From positions 1,550,001 to 1,614,000 of the forward strand of contig NZ_VMSE01000001.1 in assembly GCF_009858335.1 (NCBI RefSeq): a stretch of DNA of 64,000 bases, written 5' to 3'. How positions within the stretch are numbered: the first letter of the stretch is position 1; every line of letters begins with the position of its first letter. The notes beneath the pieces were generated by a model. It was not told where the DNA came from. It ran no database searches and saw only the letters and a list, made by a program, of their open reading frames with translations. Below, piece by piece: positions 1 through 7,722 of the stretch. The DNA comes from Methylovorus glucosotrophus. Lineage in GTDB: Bacteria > Pseudomonadota > Gammaproteobacteria > Burkholderiales > Methylophilaceae. The position numbers and the translations under genes are program-made.

Positions 1-1
1 T

Positions 2-694
2 TTTGCGCGGTTTTTCCATCACCACGGCATGCTCACGGTTAACGACAGGCCGCAATGGCGCGTGATACGTGGCGGTTCGGCGCGCTATGCCGAGGCGTTG
101 ACCGCCGGTTTTGCAGATCGCATACGCCTCAACACCCCGGTGAGCCAGGTACGTCGCCTGGAAAACGCAGTCGCCATCACCCCGGCGGGGGGCACAGAAG
201 AACTCTACGACTGGGTGTTTTTTGCCTGCCACAGCGATCAGGCTCTGCGCCTGCTGGCCGATGCAACGCCAGCTGAGCGCGAAGTGCTGGGGGCGATTCC
301 CTATCAGGAAAACAGCATAGTCCTGCATAGTGACCGGCGCCTGCTGCCCAAGCGCAAGCTGGCATGGGCGGCCTGGAATTACCACGTAACCCCAACGCCG
401 ACCGACCGGGTGGCTGTCACCTACAACATGAACATCCTGCAGGGTTTGCAGTCCCGCGAGCCATTGCTGGTGACGCTGAATCATACTGCTGGCATCGCCG
501 AAGACAAGATCATCAAGCGGCTCACCTATCATCACCCGGTATACACCACTGCCGGGGCGGCAGCCCAGCTGCGCCATGCCGAGATCAGCGGTGTGAATCG
601 CACCGCTTATGCAGGCGCCTACTGGCGCAATGGTTTTCATGAAGATGGCGTGGTCAGTGCCCTGCGTGCGCTGGAGCATTTCAAGCATGCCTGA
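2..694 (+). CDS. NAD/FAD-binding amine-oxidase-like flavoprotein (COG2907 type), 3' part
   Basis: The gene enters from the left edge; the frame is open from base 2, so the N-terminal FAD-binding Rossmann region lies outside the window. The visible 230 residues begin with [11 protein letters not shown] and continue with [18 protein letters not shown], the substrate-domain signature I associate with COG2907 predicted NAD/FAD-dependent oxidoreductases. The C-terminus ([26 protein letters not shown]) matches the usual closing FAD-contact segment. Its stop overlaps the start of the DUF1365 gene by 8 bases, and a Cfa-like methyltransferase follows. This trio is a recurrent bacterial cluster acting on membrane lipids. 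By analogy to alphaproteobacterial furan fatty acid genes it may desaturate or oxidise a methylated acyl chain; that role is inference. Confidence 0.8.
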   Translation, partial: FARFFHHHGMLTVNDRPQWRVIRGGSARYAEALTAGFADRIRLNTPVSQVRRLENAVAITPAGGTEELYDWVFFACHSDQALRLLADATPAEREVLGAIPYQENSIVLHSDRRLLPKRKLAWAAWNYHVTPTPTDRVAVTYNMNILQGLQSREPLLVTLNHTAGIAEDKIIKRLTYHHPVYTTAGAAAQLRHAEISGVNRTAYAGAYWRNGFHEDGVVSALRALEHFKHA

Positions 695-1493
695 TCCGCG
701 TCATTCTGACACCTGCAACAGCCTGAAGACGCCAAAGAGCGCGATCTACAGCGGCGTAGTGCGGCATCGCCGCTTCATGCCTGTGCTGCATGCCTTCCGC
801 TATCGGCTGTTCATGATGTACCTCGATCTCGACGAGCTACCCACGCTGTTCAGCCAGCGCTGGCTTTGGTCATCCCGCCGACGCAATCTGGCCTGGTTCA
901 AGCGCAGTGATTATCTGGGCGATCCGACTATGCCGCTCAAGACCGCGGTGCAGCAACTCGTGCATGAGCAAACTGGCATCACGCTGACCGGCCCCATCCG
1001 CCTGCTCACGCATATGCGCTATTTTGGCTATTGCTTCAACCCGGTCAGTTTTTACTATTGCTTTGATGCGGATGGCACCACCCTGCGCGCCATCGTCGCC
1101 GACATCACCAACACGCCCTGGGGCGAGCGCCACGCCTATGTATTGAACTGCGATAACCCGCAAAAAGGTGGTTTTCGCTTTGCCATGCGCAAGGATTTTC
1201 ATGTGTCGCCGTTCATGCCCATGGATATCGACTACGACTGGTTTTTTTCGGCGCCGGGTGCTGAGTTGAATGTCCACATGCGCAATCTGCATGCCGACGG
1301 CAAGATGTTTGATGCCACCCTGCAATTGCAGCGACAGCCGCTGAGTGGTGTTCGTCTTAACCTGCTGATGTTGCAGTACCCACTGATGACGCTGAACGTG
1401 ATTCGTGCCATCTACTGGCAAGCGCTACGGCTGTGGCTGAAGCGCGTGCCCTTTTTCAGTCATCCGCAACCCGCCGACTCCCGGCAACCTTAA
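687..1493 (+). CDS. DUF1365 family protein
   Basis: This is a 268-residue protein of the DUF1365 (COG3496) family, function unknown. Recognisable features are the N-terminal [20 protein letters not shown] segment, [23 protein letters not shown] in the middle, and [18 protein letters not shown] chose the ATG at 687, in frame with a longer upstream frame, because it gives the family-typical N-terminus and an 8-base overlap with the preceding flavoprotein gene, which implies translational coupling. The Cfa-like gene starts 18 bases after the stop, so the three form one operon. The family is repeatedly linked with Cfa-type methyltransferases and is assumed to work on membrane lipids; no catalytic role can be read from the sequence. 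Confidence 0.88.
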   Translation: MPDPRHSDTCNSLKTPKSAIYSGVVRHRRFMPVLHAFRYRLFMMYLDLDELPTLFSQRWLWSSRRRNLAWFKRSDYLGDPTMPLKTAVQQLVHEQTGITLTGPIRLLTHMRYFGYCFNPVSFYYCFDADGTTLRAIVADITNTPWGERHAYVLNCDNPQKGGFRFAMRKDFHVSPFMPMDIDYDWFFSAPGAELNVHMRNLHADGKMFDATLQLQRQPLSGVRLNLLMLQYPLMTLNVIRAIYWQALRLWLKRVPFFSHPQPADSRQP

Positions 1494-1511
1494 CTCTCGC
1501 TGAGTCTTCAC

Positions 1512-2810
1512 ATGAAAAACATGAGCCTGAAATCCATGACGCCCAAGCCTGCCTTGCCCACCGTTAGCCCGATCACCAGCTTGCCGCAAAAAGCCGGCTG
1601 GTTGCAATCGCTTGCCAGAAAACTGGTACTGCAACGTCTGGCCCGCCTGAGTCGGGGCGAGCTGATCGTGAGCGAGCAGCAGGAAACGCTACATTTTGGC
1701 CAACCTGGTTCGGGCTTGCGTGTGCATCTCACCGTGCTGGATGCCCGTTTCTATGCGGATATTGCCTTTGCGGGCTCCATAGGCGCAGGCGAGGCTTACA
1801 TCCAAGGCTACTGGCAGTGCGATGACCTCACCGGACTGATTCGTCTGATGGCGATCAACCAATCGGTGATGGATACGCTGGAAGGCGGCTTTGCCAGCCT
1901 GTTCAAGCCCTTGCTGAAAGGCCTGCACTGGCTGAACCGCAATACCGAGCAAGGCAGCCGCAAGAATATTGCCGCGCATTATGATTTGGGCAACGACATG
2001 TTCCAGCTGTTTCTGGACCCGACCATGATGTACTCCTCCGCCATCTTCGCGCGTGATGACATGACGCTGGAACAAGCCTCGCTGCACAAGCTGGAGCGCA
2101 TCTGCCAGAAGCTGCAGCTCAGTCCGGCGGATCATGTGGTCGAGATTGGCACCGGCTGGGGCGGTTTTGCCATTTATGCCGCCAGCCACTATGGCTGCAA
2201 GGTGACCACCACCACCATCTCGCAAGCGCAGTATGACCTGGCGCAACAGCGCGTGGCCGCAGCCGGGTTGAGCGACAAGATCAATATCCTGCTGACGGAT
2301 TATCGTGAACTGGAAGGCCAATACGACAAGCTGGTATCGATCGAGATGATCGAGGCCGTGGGCTATCAGTTTTACGATACCTACTTCGCGCAGTGCGCCC
2401 GCCTTTTGAAGCCGGAAGGCATGATGCTGCTGCAAGCCATCACCATTGCCGACCAGCGCTACGATGCGGCCCGCCGCTCGGTAGATTTCATCCAGCGCTA
2501 TATTTTCCCCGGCAGCTGCATCCCCTCGGTCACCGCCATGCTGCAGAGCATTACCCGGGCGACTGATATGCGCCTGTTTGACCTGGAAGACATCGGCCCG
2601 CATTACGCTCGCACCCTGGCCGAGTGGCGCCACAACTTCTTCCGCAATGAAGCCGCCATACGCGCGCTGGGTTACCCCGATGAGTTTATTCGGATGTGGG
2701 AGTTTTATCTGTGCTATTGCGAGGGTGGCTTTGCCGAGCGTGCGCTGGGCGATGTGCACATGCTGCTGGTCAAGCCGGAAAACCGCCGGGCACCGGTGGC
2801 TGTAGCTTAA
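1512..2810 (+). CDS. Cfa-family SAM-dependent fatty-acyl-phospholipid methyltransferase
   Basis: This 432-residue protein belongs to the cyclopropane fatty acid synthase family, which uses S-adenosylmethionine on unsaturated acyl chains of phospholipids. HYDLGNDMFQLFLDP, the SAM-binding VVEIGTGWGGFAIYAA and the C-terminal HYARTLAEW block are clear. Two positions differ from E. coli Cfa at its bicarbonate site. The Cys of YSCAYW is Ser here (YSSAIF), and the His of LLHTIG is Gln (LLQAIT). The corresponding Glu (EMIEAVG), Ile and Tyr are kept. Because bicarbonate acts as the base in ring closure, this enzyme may stop at a methyl or methylene product rather than a cyclopropane; that is inference. 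It is the third gene of an operon with a flavoprotein and DUF1365. Confidence 0.9.
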   Translation: MKNMSLKSMTPKPALPTVSPITSLPQKAGWLQSLARKLVLQRLARLSRGELIVSEQQETLHFGQPGSGLRVHLTVLDARFYADIAFAGSIGAGEAYIQGYWQCDDLTGLIRLMAINQSVMDTLEGGFASLFKPLLKGLHWLNRNTEQGSRKNIAAHYDLGNDMFQLFLDPTMMYSSAIFARDDMTLEQASLHKLERICQKLQLSPADHVVEIGTGWGGFAIYAASHYGCKVTTTTISQAQYDLAQQRVAAAGLSDKINILLTDYRELEGQYDKLVSIEMIEAVGYQFYDTYFAQCARLLKPEGMMLLQAITIADQRYDAARRSVDFIQRYIFPGSCIPSVTAMLQSITRATDMRLFDLEDIGPHYARTLAEWRHNFFRNEAAIRALGYPDEFIRMWEFYLCYCEGGFAERALGDVHMLLVKPENRRAPVAVA

Positions 2811-2816
2811 TCTGAA

Positions 2817-3344
2817 TCAGCTGGCCCGCTTGCGCGCGCAAATGCGCTGCATCATGGCGGGTGTCTGCTGCTTGAACAAACCCTGCTCAAAGGCGAGCAC
2901 CTCAAAGCCCGGCGTCACCACTTGCCGCAGTTCATCCGGCTCCAGCAGAAAGTCCGGGTTCTGCGGCCGTCCCAGCAGCTCCTGCCCGCGCATAAAGGTT
3001 TCGTAGATCAAGAGACCGCCGGGCTTGATGCTGGATAACAGCGAGGGAAACAAGGGCCGGTGCAGATAACGGCACACCACCACGGCATCAAAAAGATCTA
3101 CGCCATAAGGCCATGGATCCGACTCCAGGTCAGCACATAGCGCCTCTACATTGGCGAGCTTGCTGAGGCATATGCAGGCCGTCGCATCAATATCCACCGC
3201 CTCGACGCGAAAGCCCTGGGCTGCCAGCCAGCGCGTATTGCGGCCATAACCCGCCGCCACATCCAGCACATGGGCACCCGCTGGCAACCCGGTGAGATGC
3301 TGGCGCAGCCAGGCAGAGGCTTCATTGGTCGGTAGCGGCGTCAT
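2817..3344 (-). CDS. Small class I SAM-dependent methyltransferase
   Basis: This 175-residue single-domain protein has a Rossmann methyltransferase core. Motif I is HVLDVAAGYGRNTRWLA, followed by an acidic residue at the next strand end (VEAVDID) and motif IV around LFDAVVVCRYLHRP. The C-terminal half carries YETFMRGQELLGRPQNPDFLLEP, a segment common in TehB/Tam-like small methyltransferases of betaproteobacteria. The substrate is unknown. The gene is convergent with the Cfa-like gene, with only six bases between the stops and no visible terminator. It is divergent from mnmC. Confidence 0.8.
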   Translation of the reverse strand: MTPLPTNEASAWLRQHLTGLPAGAHVLDVAAGYGRNTRWLAAQGFRVEAVDIDATACICLSKLANVEALCADLESDPWPYGVDLFDAVVVCRYLHRPLFPSLLSSIKPGGLLIYETFMRGQELLGRPQNPDFLLEPDELRQVVTPGFEVLAFEQGLFKQQTPAMMQRICARKRAS

Positions 3345-3408
3345 CTGGCAAGCGTGACGGGGAGAATGGGGATGTACAGGGTGCGCATATATCGTATTAT
3401 ACAGCGCA

Positions 3409-3421
3409 GTCTTTTAAAGAC
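3409..3421. promoter_or_regulatory. Palindrome between divergent methyltransferase and mnmC genes
   Basis: GTCTTT-T-AAAGAC is a perfect 6+6 inverted repeat in the 155-base divergent spacer. A TATTAT box suitable as a -10 element lies just to its left (3395–3400). It may be an operator or only part of an AT-rich promoter; no binding protein can be named. Confidence 0.3.
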
Positions 3422-3499
3422 AGCGTTCAAGACAGCCATCCGGAATTTCACACCTCAGCATGCAAGCCCAAGTCAGATACTCCAAACGCAGGTACGCCC

Positions 3500-5542
3500 A
3501 TGATTGAATGGCGCGATGGCGAGCCCTACTCCACGGTCTACCAGGATGTCTATTTCTCGCGTGAGAGCGGGCCGGACGAAACGCGCCATGTCTTTCTGCA
3601 GCACAACCAGTTGCGCGAGCGCTGGCTTGCCATGCATGGTCAGCCAGGCCAGGGAAATGAGGGGCGTCAGGCGCGCCATTTCACCATCGCCGAAACGGGC
3701 TTCGGCACCGGGCTCAACCTGCTTTGCGCCTGGCAGCTGTGGGAAGAAACCGCCCCGCATGATGCCCGCCTGCATTTCATCAGCACCGAAAAACACCCGC
3801 TCAGCCTCAGCGACATGCAGCAGGCCTGGGCCAGCTGGCCGGAATTTTCACGCTACAGCGCGGAGCTGCTAGCCCAATACCAATGGCTGGCCCCTGGCAT
3901 GCACAGGCTCTCGCTGGCGAACGGCCGCGTGATACTGACCTTGCTGATTGGCGATGTGGCCCAAACCTTGCCCAGCCTGCGAGCCTCTGTCGACGCCTGG
4001 TTTCTCGATGGCTTTGCGCCGTCGCGCAATCCGGAGATGTGGCAGGCACCATTGTTTACGCAGATGGCCCGCCTCTCGCATGCCGAGACCACCTTTGCCA
4101 CCTTCACCAGCGCCGGTATCGTCAAACGCGGTTTGCAGGCGGCAGGCTTTGTGGTGCGCAAGGTGCCCGGCCATGGCCGTAAGCGCGAGATGCTTGCCGG
4201 GCATGTTGGCGACAAGCCCCTTGAGCAACGCGCTGGCGAATCCGTTAATCAAGCAACGGCGCAAGATGCTCCGGCATCCACCGCCAGGCAACGTCATGCA
4301 GCGCCTGCGCGCCCTGCCCCACACTCCCCAGGCAAGGCCATTGTTATTGGCGGTGGTATTGCCGGGTGTGCAACGAGTCACGCCCTGGCTCAACGCGGCT
4401 GGCAGGTCACGCTGATTGAGCGTCACCCACAGATTGCCGAGGCCGCCTCCGGCAATCCACTGGGCGTGCTTTACCCGCGGCTGGCCGGGCAAGACATCAT
4501 ACTCAGCCGCCTCGCGCAGCACGGGTTTTTGCACAGTTTGCGCCTGTTGCAGCAATTGCAACTGAGCGCAGCGGACCATGCGCGCTGCGGTTTGCTGCAG
4601 CTGGCGTACGATGCACGTGAGCGCGAGCGCTGCCTGGCAATAGCCGCACGTGATTTGCCGCCGGATCTCGTGCAATGGCTATCCAGTGCTGAAGCCAGTG
4701 CGCTTGCCGGACAGGCAGTAGCGCAGGATGCCTTGTATTTTCCCGCAGGTGGCTGGGTGCATCCCCCCGCCTTCTGCCGCGCATTGGTGAACCATGCCAA
4801 CATCCATCAGCGCGTGTCCACAGAGGCGCTCAACATCCAGCGAGTGGGCGATGAATGGCAGGTCATCGGCATCGATGGCTTGCTGGAGACTGCACCGGTG
4901 CTGGTAATTGCCGCTGCCACCGATAGCGCGCGCTTTGACCTGACAGCGCATTTGCCCCTGCAAAATGTGCGCGGGCAGATCACCCTGCTGCCAGCCACCG
5001 CTACGGATGTCCCGCTGAATAATATTGTCTGCAGCGATGGCTATATCAGCCCCGCCGTGCAAGGCCGCCATTGCCTGGGTGCCACCTTTGACGCGGACGA
5101 TGCCGATACCAGCGTCAAAGCACAGGACCATGCCAGCAACCTCGCCATGCTGGCGCGCACTCTGCCCGCCATGCACGCCAGCCTGCCACCGCTGGATTTT
5201 GACACCCTGGAGGGGCGCACCGCATTTCGTGCCGCCACGCCGGATTACCTGCCCATGGCGGGCCCGGTACTTGATGCGGCGGCCCTGCAAGCCCAGCCAC
5301 CGCGCCATACCGCCAACCCGGCGGACTTGCCCTGGCTGCCGGGCTTGTATGTCAATACCGGCCACGGCTCCAAAGGTCTGATCAATGCCCCGCTGTGCGC
5401 CGAGATGCTGGCGAGTGCCATTGCGGGTGAGCCTGCCCCGGTCGATAGCAAACTGCTCGCGGCATTGGACCCCAACCGTTTTCTGCTGCGCAGCATGGGC
5501 TTGAAGCGCCTGGTGCTTGGCCTCGCTGCCTATCCCTCGTAA
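3500..5542 (+). CDS. mnmC: Bifunctional tRNA mnm5s2U34 methyltransferase / cmnm5s2U34 FAD oxidoreductase
   Basis: This 680-residue MnmC makes the last steps of 5-methylaminomethyl-2-thiouridine at the wobble base of tRNAs. The N-terminal MnmD methyltransferase domain (about residues 1–240) shows FTIAETGFGTGLNLLCAWQLW and VDAWFLDGFAPSRNPEMW. A linker rich in Ala, Pro and Gln (about 240–275) leads to the MnmC(o) FAD domain with the dinucleotide motif AIVIGGGIAGCATSHALAQR and the family motif EAASGNPLGVLYPRL. The C-terminal GLYVNTGHGSKGLINAPLCA closes the FAD site. Length and order match the E. coli fusion. Start ATG at 3500. The TPR-glycosyltransferase gene begins 9 bases downstream, suggesting co-transcription. 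Confidence 0.96.
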   Translation: MIEWRDGEPYSTVYQDVYFSRESGPDETRHVFLQHNQLRERWLAMHGQPGQGNEGRQARHFTIAETGFGTGLNLLCAWQLWEETAPHDARLHFISTEKHPLSLSDMQQAWASWPEFSRYSAELLAQYQWLAPGMHRLSLANGRVILTLLIGDVAQTLPSLRASVDAWFLDGFAPSRNPEMWQAPLFTQMARLSHAETTFATFTSAGIVKRGLQAAGFVVRKVPGHGRKREMLAGHVGDKPLEQRAGESVNQATAQDAPASTARQRHAAPARPAPHSPGKAIVIGGGIAGCATSHALAQRGWQVTLIERHPQIAEAASGNPLGVLYPRLAGQDIILSRLAQHGFLHSLRLLQQLQLSAADHARCGLLQLAYDARERERCLAIAARDLPPDLVQWLSSAEASALAGQAVAQDALYFPAGGWVHPPAFCRALVNHANIHQRVSTEALNIQRVGDEWQVIGIDGLLETAPVLVIAAATDSARFDLTAHLPLQNVRGQITLLPATATDVPLNNIVCSDGYISPAVQGRHCLGATFDADDADTSVKAQDHASNLAMLARTLPAMHASLPPLDFDTLEGRTAFRAATPDYLPMAGPVLDAAALQAQPPRHTANPADLPWLPGLYVNTGHGSKGLINAPLCAEMLASAIAGEPAPVDSKLLAALDPNRFLLRSMGLKRLVLGLAAYPS

Positions 5543-5551
5543 AATCGGTTT

Positions 5552-7645
5552 ATGTCACCCACGCAACTTTACCAACAGGCCAGCGGCGCCCATCGTGAAG
5601 GCCGCTTTCAGCAGGCTGAACTTCTCTACCGTCAATTGCTGCAACATGCGCCGCGCCATGCCGATGGTCTGCATATGCTGGGCATCCTCTGCTACCAGAC
5701 CGAGCGCGCCGCCGAGGCGGCCGAACTGATTGCTCAAGCGGTCGCATTGGAGCCGCGCAATGCCGATATGCTGATCAACCATGGGTTGACCCTGCGTGCG
5801 GCAGGCAAGCGGCAAGAGGCCCTGAAAAGCTACGAGCGCGCCATGCTGCTAACGCCCAAGGATCTGGTGCTGCAAAACAATCTGGGTAACCTCTACCATG
5901 AGCTGGGGCGTTTTGAAGACGCCGCCGCCTGTTACCGCCGCGTACTGCGCGTGCATCCGGGCGAAGCCGAAGTGCGGGATGCCCTCGGCCATAGCCTGCT
6001 GGGCTGGGGCAATGCCTGCCAGGATGCTGGACGCTATGCCGAGGCCGAGCGCTGTTACGAAGAAGCGCTGACGCTGGCGCCCAACGATGCAGCCCTGCAT
6101 TTCAACCTCGGCAATGCCAGGCGCGAGCTGGGCAAAACCGCGCAGGCCGCCGCCAGCTACCAGCGTGCCATTGCGCTGTCTCCTAACGATGCCGATGCCC
6201 ACAACAATCTGGGTAACGCTTTGCGCGAGCTGGGCCAGCTGCCGGAGGCGATTGTCTGCTACCAGCGCGCACTGGCGCTAAAGCCTGATCTCTACCATGC
6301 ACGGGTTCACCTGATACACCAGCAACAGCATGCGGCCGACTGGCGAGGCCTGGAGCAGCAGATAGACGAAGTGCGGGGCTGGCTGCATAGCGCGCCCTCT
6401 GCGCAGATTTCGCCGTTTGCCTTTCTGTCCATGCCGGGCACCACGGCCGCCGAGCAGCGCCTGTGCGCAGAGCGCTGGCTGGAAAATCGCTATGCCAGCC
6501 TGACCGCCCAGGCCAGCGAGCTGGCCTTTACCCATATCCGCCATGAGAACAAGCGCTTGCGCATCGGTTATCTGTCGGCCGATTTTCGGCGACATCCGCT
6601 GGCGGCGCTGGTAACCGAGCTCCTGGAGCTGCATGATCGCGATCAGCTGGAGGTGTTTGCTTATTCGTATGGCGTGGATGACAACAGTCCCGAGCGGCAA
6701 CGCCTGCAGCATGCGGTCGATCACTTTGTCGACATTCGCGCACTCTCGCTGGTCGATGCTGCGAAGCGCATCCATGCTGATGGAATTGATATTCTGGTTG
6801 ACCTTACCGGCTTTACCCAAAGCAGCCGCACCGGCATTGTCGCCTTGCGTCCTGCGCCTATCAGCATCAACTGGCTGGGCTTCCCCGGCAGCATGGGCAG
6901 CCTGCACGGCAAGCCGCTGTTTGACTATGTGCTGAGCGATGCCTACATCACCCCAGCTGCCAGCCAGCCGGATTATGCCGAGCGCTTGCTGTTGCTGCCG
7001 GGCAGCTATCAGCCCAATGACAGAAACCGCCCTATCGGCAAAACCCCTGCCCGCGTTGACTATGGCTTGCCTGAAGAGGCTTTCGTTTATTGCTGCTTTA
7101 ACCAGAGCTTCAAGATCACCCCGGCAGTTTTCGCCTGCTGGATGCGAATCTTGCAGCAGGTGCCCGACAGCGTGCTGTGGCTGCTGGAGAGCAATGCCAC
7201 TGCCACCGCCAACCTGCAGCAGGCCGCCAAAGCCGCGGGCGTAGAACCGGCACGGCTGGTGTTTGCCCCGCGCGTTGCCATGGCCGACCATCTGGCCCGC
7301 CACGCGCTGGCCGATTTGTTCCTGGATACCTTGCCCTACAATGCCCACACCACCGCCAGCGATGCCCTGTGGATGTGCCTGCCGGTGCTGACCTGCAGCG
7401 GCGAGACCTTTGCCTCGCGCGTGGCGGGCAGTCTTTTGCATGCGGTGAATTTGCCCGAACTGATTGCGCCTGACATGGCGGCCTATGAGGCCATGGCGAT
7501 CAGCCTGAGACATGATCCTGCAACCCTGGAGGGATTGCGCGAACGCTTGCAGCAAGCCTCAGCAGACTTGCCGCTGTTTGATACCCGCCACTTTGCCCGG
7601 AAGCTGGAATCGGTATATCAGGACATCTGGCGGGCGCAGCGCTAG
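5552..7645 (+). CDS. TPR-repeat SPINDLY/O-GlcNAc-transferase-like glycosyltransferase (GT41)
   Basis: This 697-residue cytoplasmic protein has two parts. About residues 1–245 are tandem TPR units with the W-L-G-Y-A-F-A-P spacing (for example NNLGNLYHELGRFEDAAACYRR and NNLGNALRELGQLPEAIVCYQR). Residues about 310–690 form the GT41 catalytic region, with LRIGYLSADFRRHPLA, PAPISINWLGFPGSMGS, VYCCFNQSFKITP and LADLFLDTLPYNAHTTASDALWMCLPVLT. The family transfers GlcNAc or other sugars to Ser/Thr (or Asn) of proteins; bacterial substrates include flagellin and adhesins in some species. No substrate gene is adjacent. It starts 9 bases after mnmC and ends at a strong terminator. Confidence 0.9.
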   Translation: MSPTQLYQQASGAHREGRFQQAELLYRQLLQHAPRHADGLHMLGILCYQTERAAEAAELIAQAVALEPRNADMLINHGLTLRAAGKRQEALKSYERAMLLTPKDLVLQNNLGNLYHELGRFEDAAACYRRVLRVHPGEAEVRDALGHSLLGWGNACQDAGRYAEAERCYEEALTLAPNDAALHFNLGNARRELGKTAQAAASYQRAIALSPNDADAHNNLGNALRELGQLPEAIVCYQRALALKPDLYHARVHLIHQQQHAADWRGLEQQIDEVRGWLHSAPSAQISPFAFLSMPGTTAAEQRLCAERWLENRYASLTAQASELAFTHIRHENKRLRIGYLSADFRRHPLAALVTELLELHDRDQLEVFAYSYGVDDNSPERQRLQHAVDHFVDIRALSLVDAAKRIHADGIDILVDLTGFTQSSRTGIVALRPAPISINWLGFPGSMGSLHGKPLFDYVLSDAYITPAASQPDYAERLLLLPGSYQPNDRNRPIGKTPARVDYGLPEEAFVYCCFNQSFKITPAVFACWMRILQQVPDSVLWLLESNATATANLQQAAKAAGVEPARLVFAPRVAMADHLARHALADLFLDTLPYNAHTTASDALWMCLPVLTCSGETFASRVAGSLLHAVNLPELIAPDMAAYEAMAISLRHDPATLEGLRERLQQASADLPLFDTRHFARKLESVYQDIWRAQR

Positions 7646-7661
7646 CAATTCCTCAAGATGC

Positions 7662-7702
7662 AAAAAGCCGGGCGGCCCTTATGCAGAGTCCGCCCGGCTT
7701 TT
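7662..7702. terminator. Bidirectional intrinsic terminator
   Basis: AAAAGCCGGGCGG pairs with CCGCCCGGCTTTT across a 13-base loop. A-runs and T-runs flank both sides, so it can serve both the GT41 gene and the convergent EAL-GGDEF gene. Confidence 0.88.
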
Positions 7703-7722
7703 ATTCAGAAATGACTTAACGA

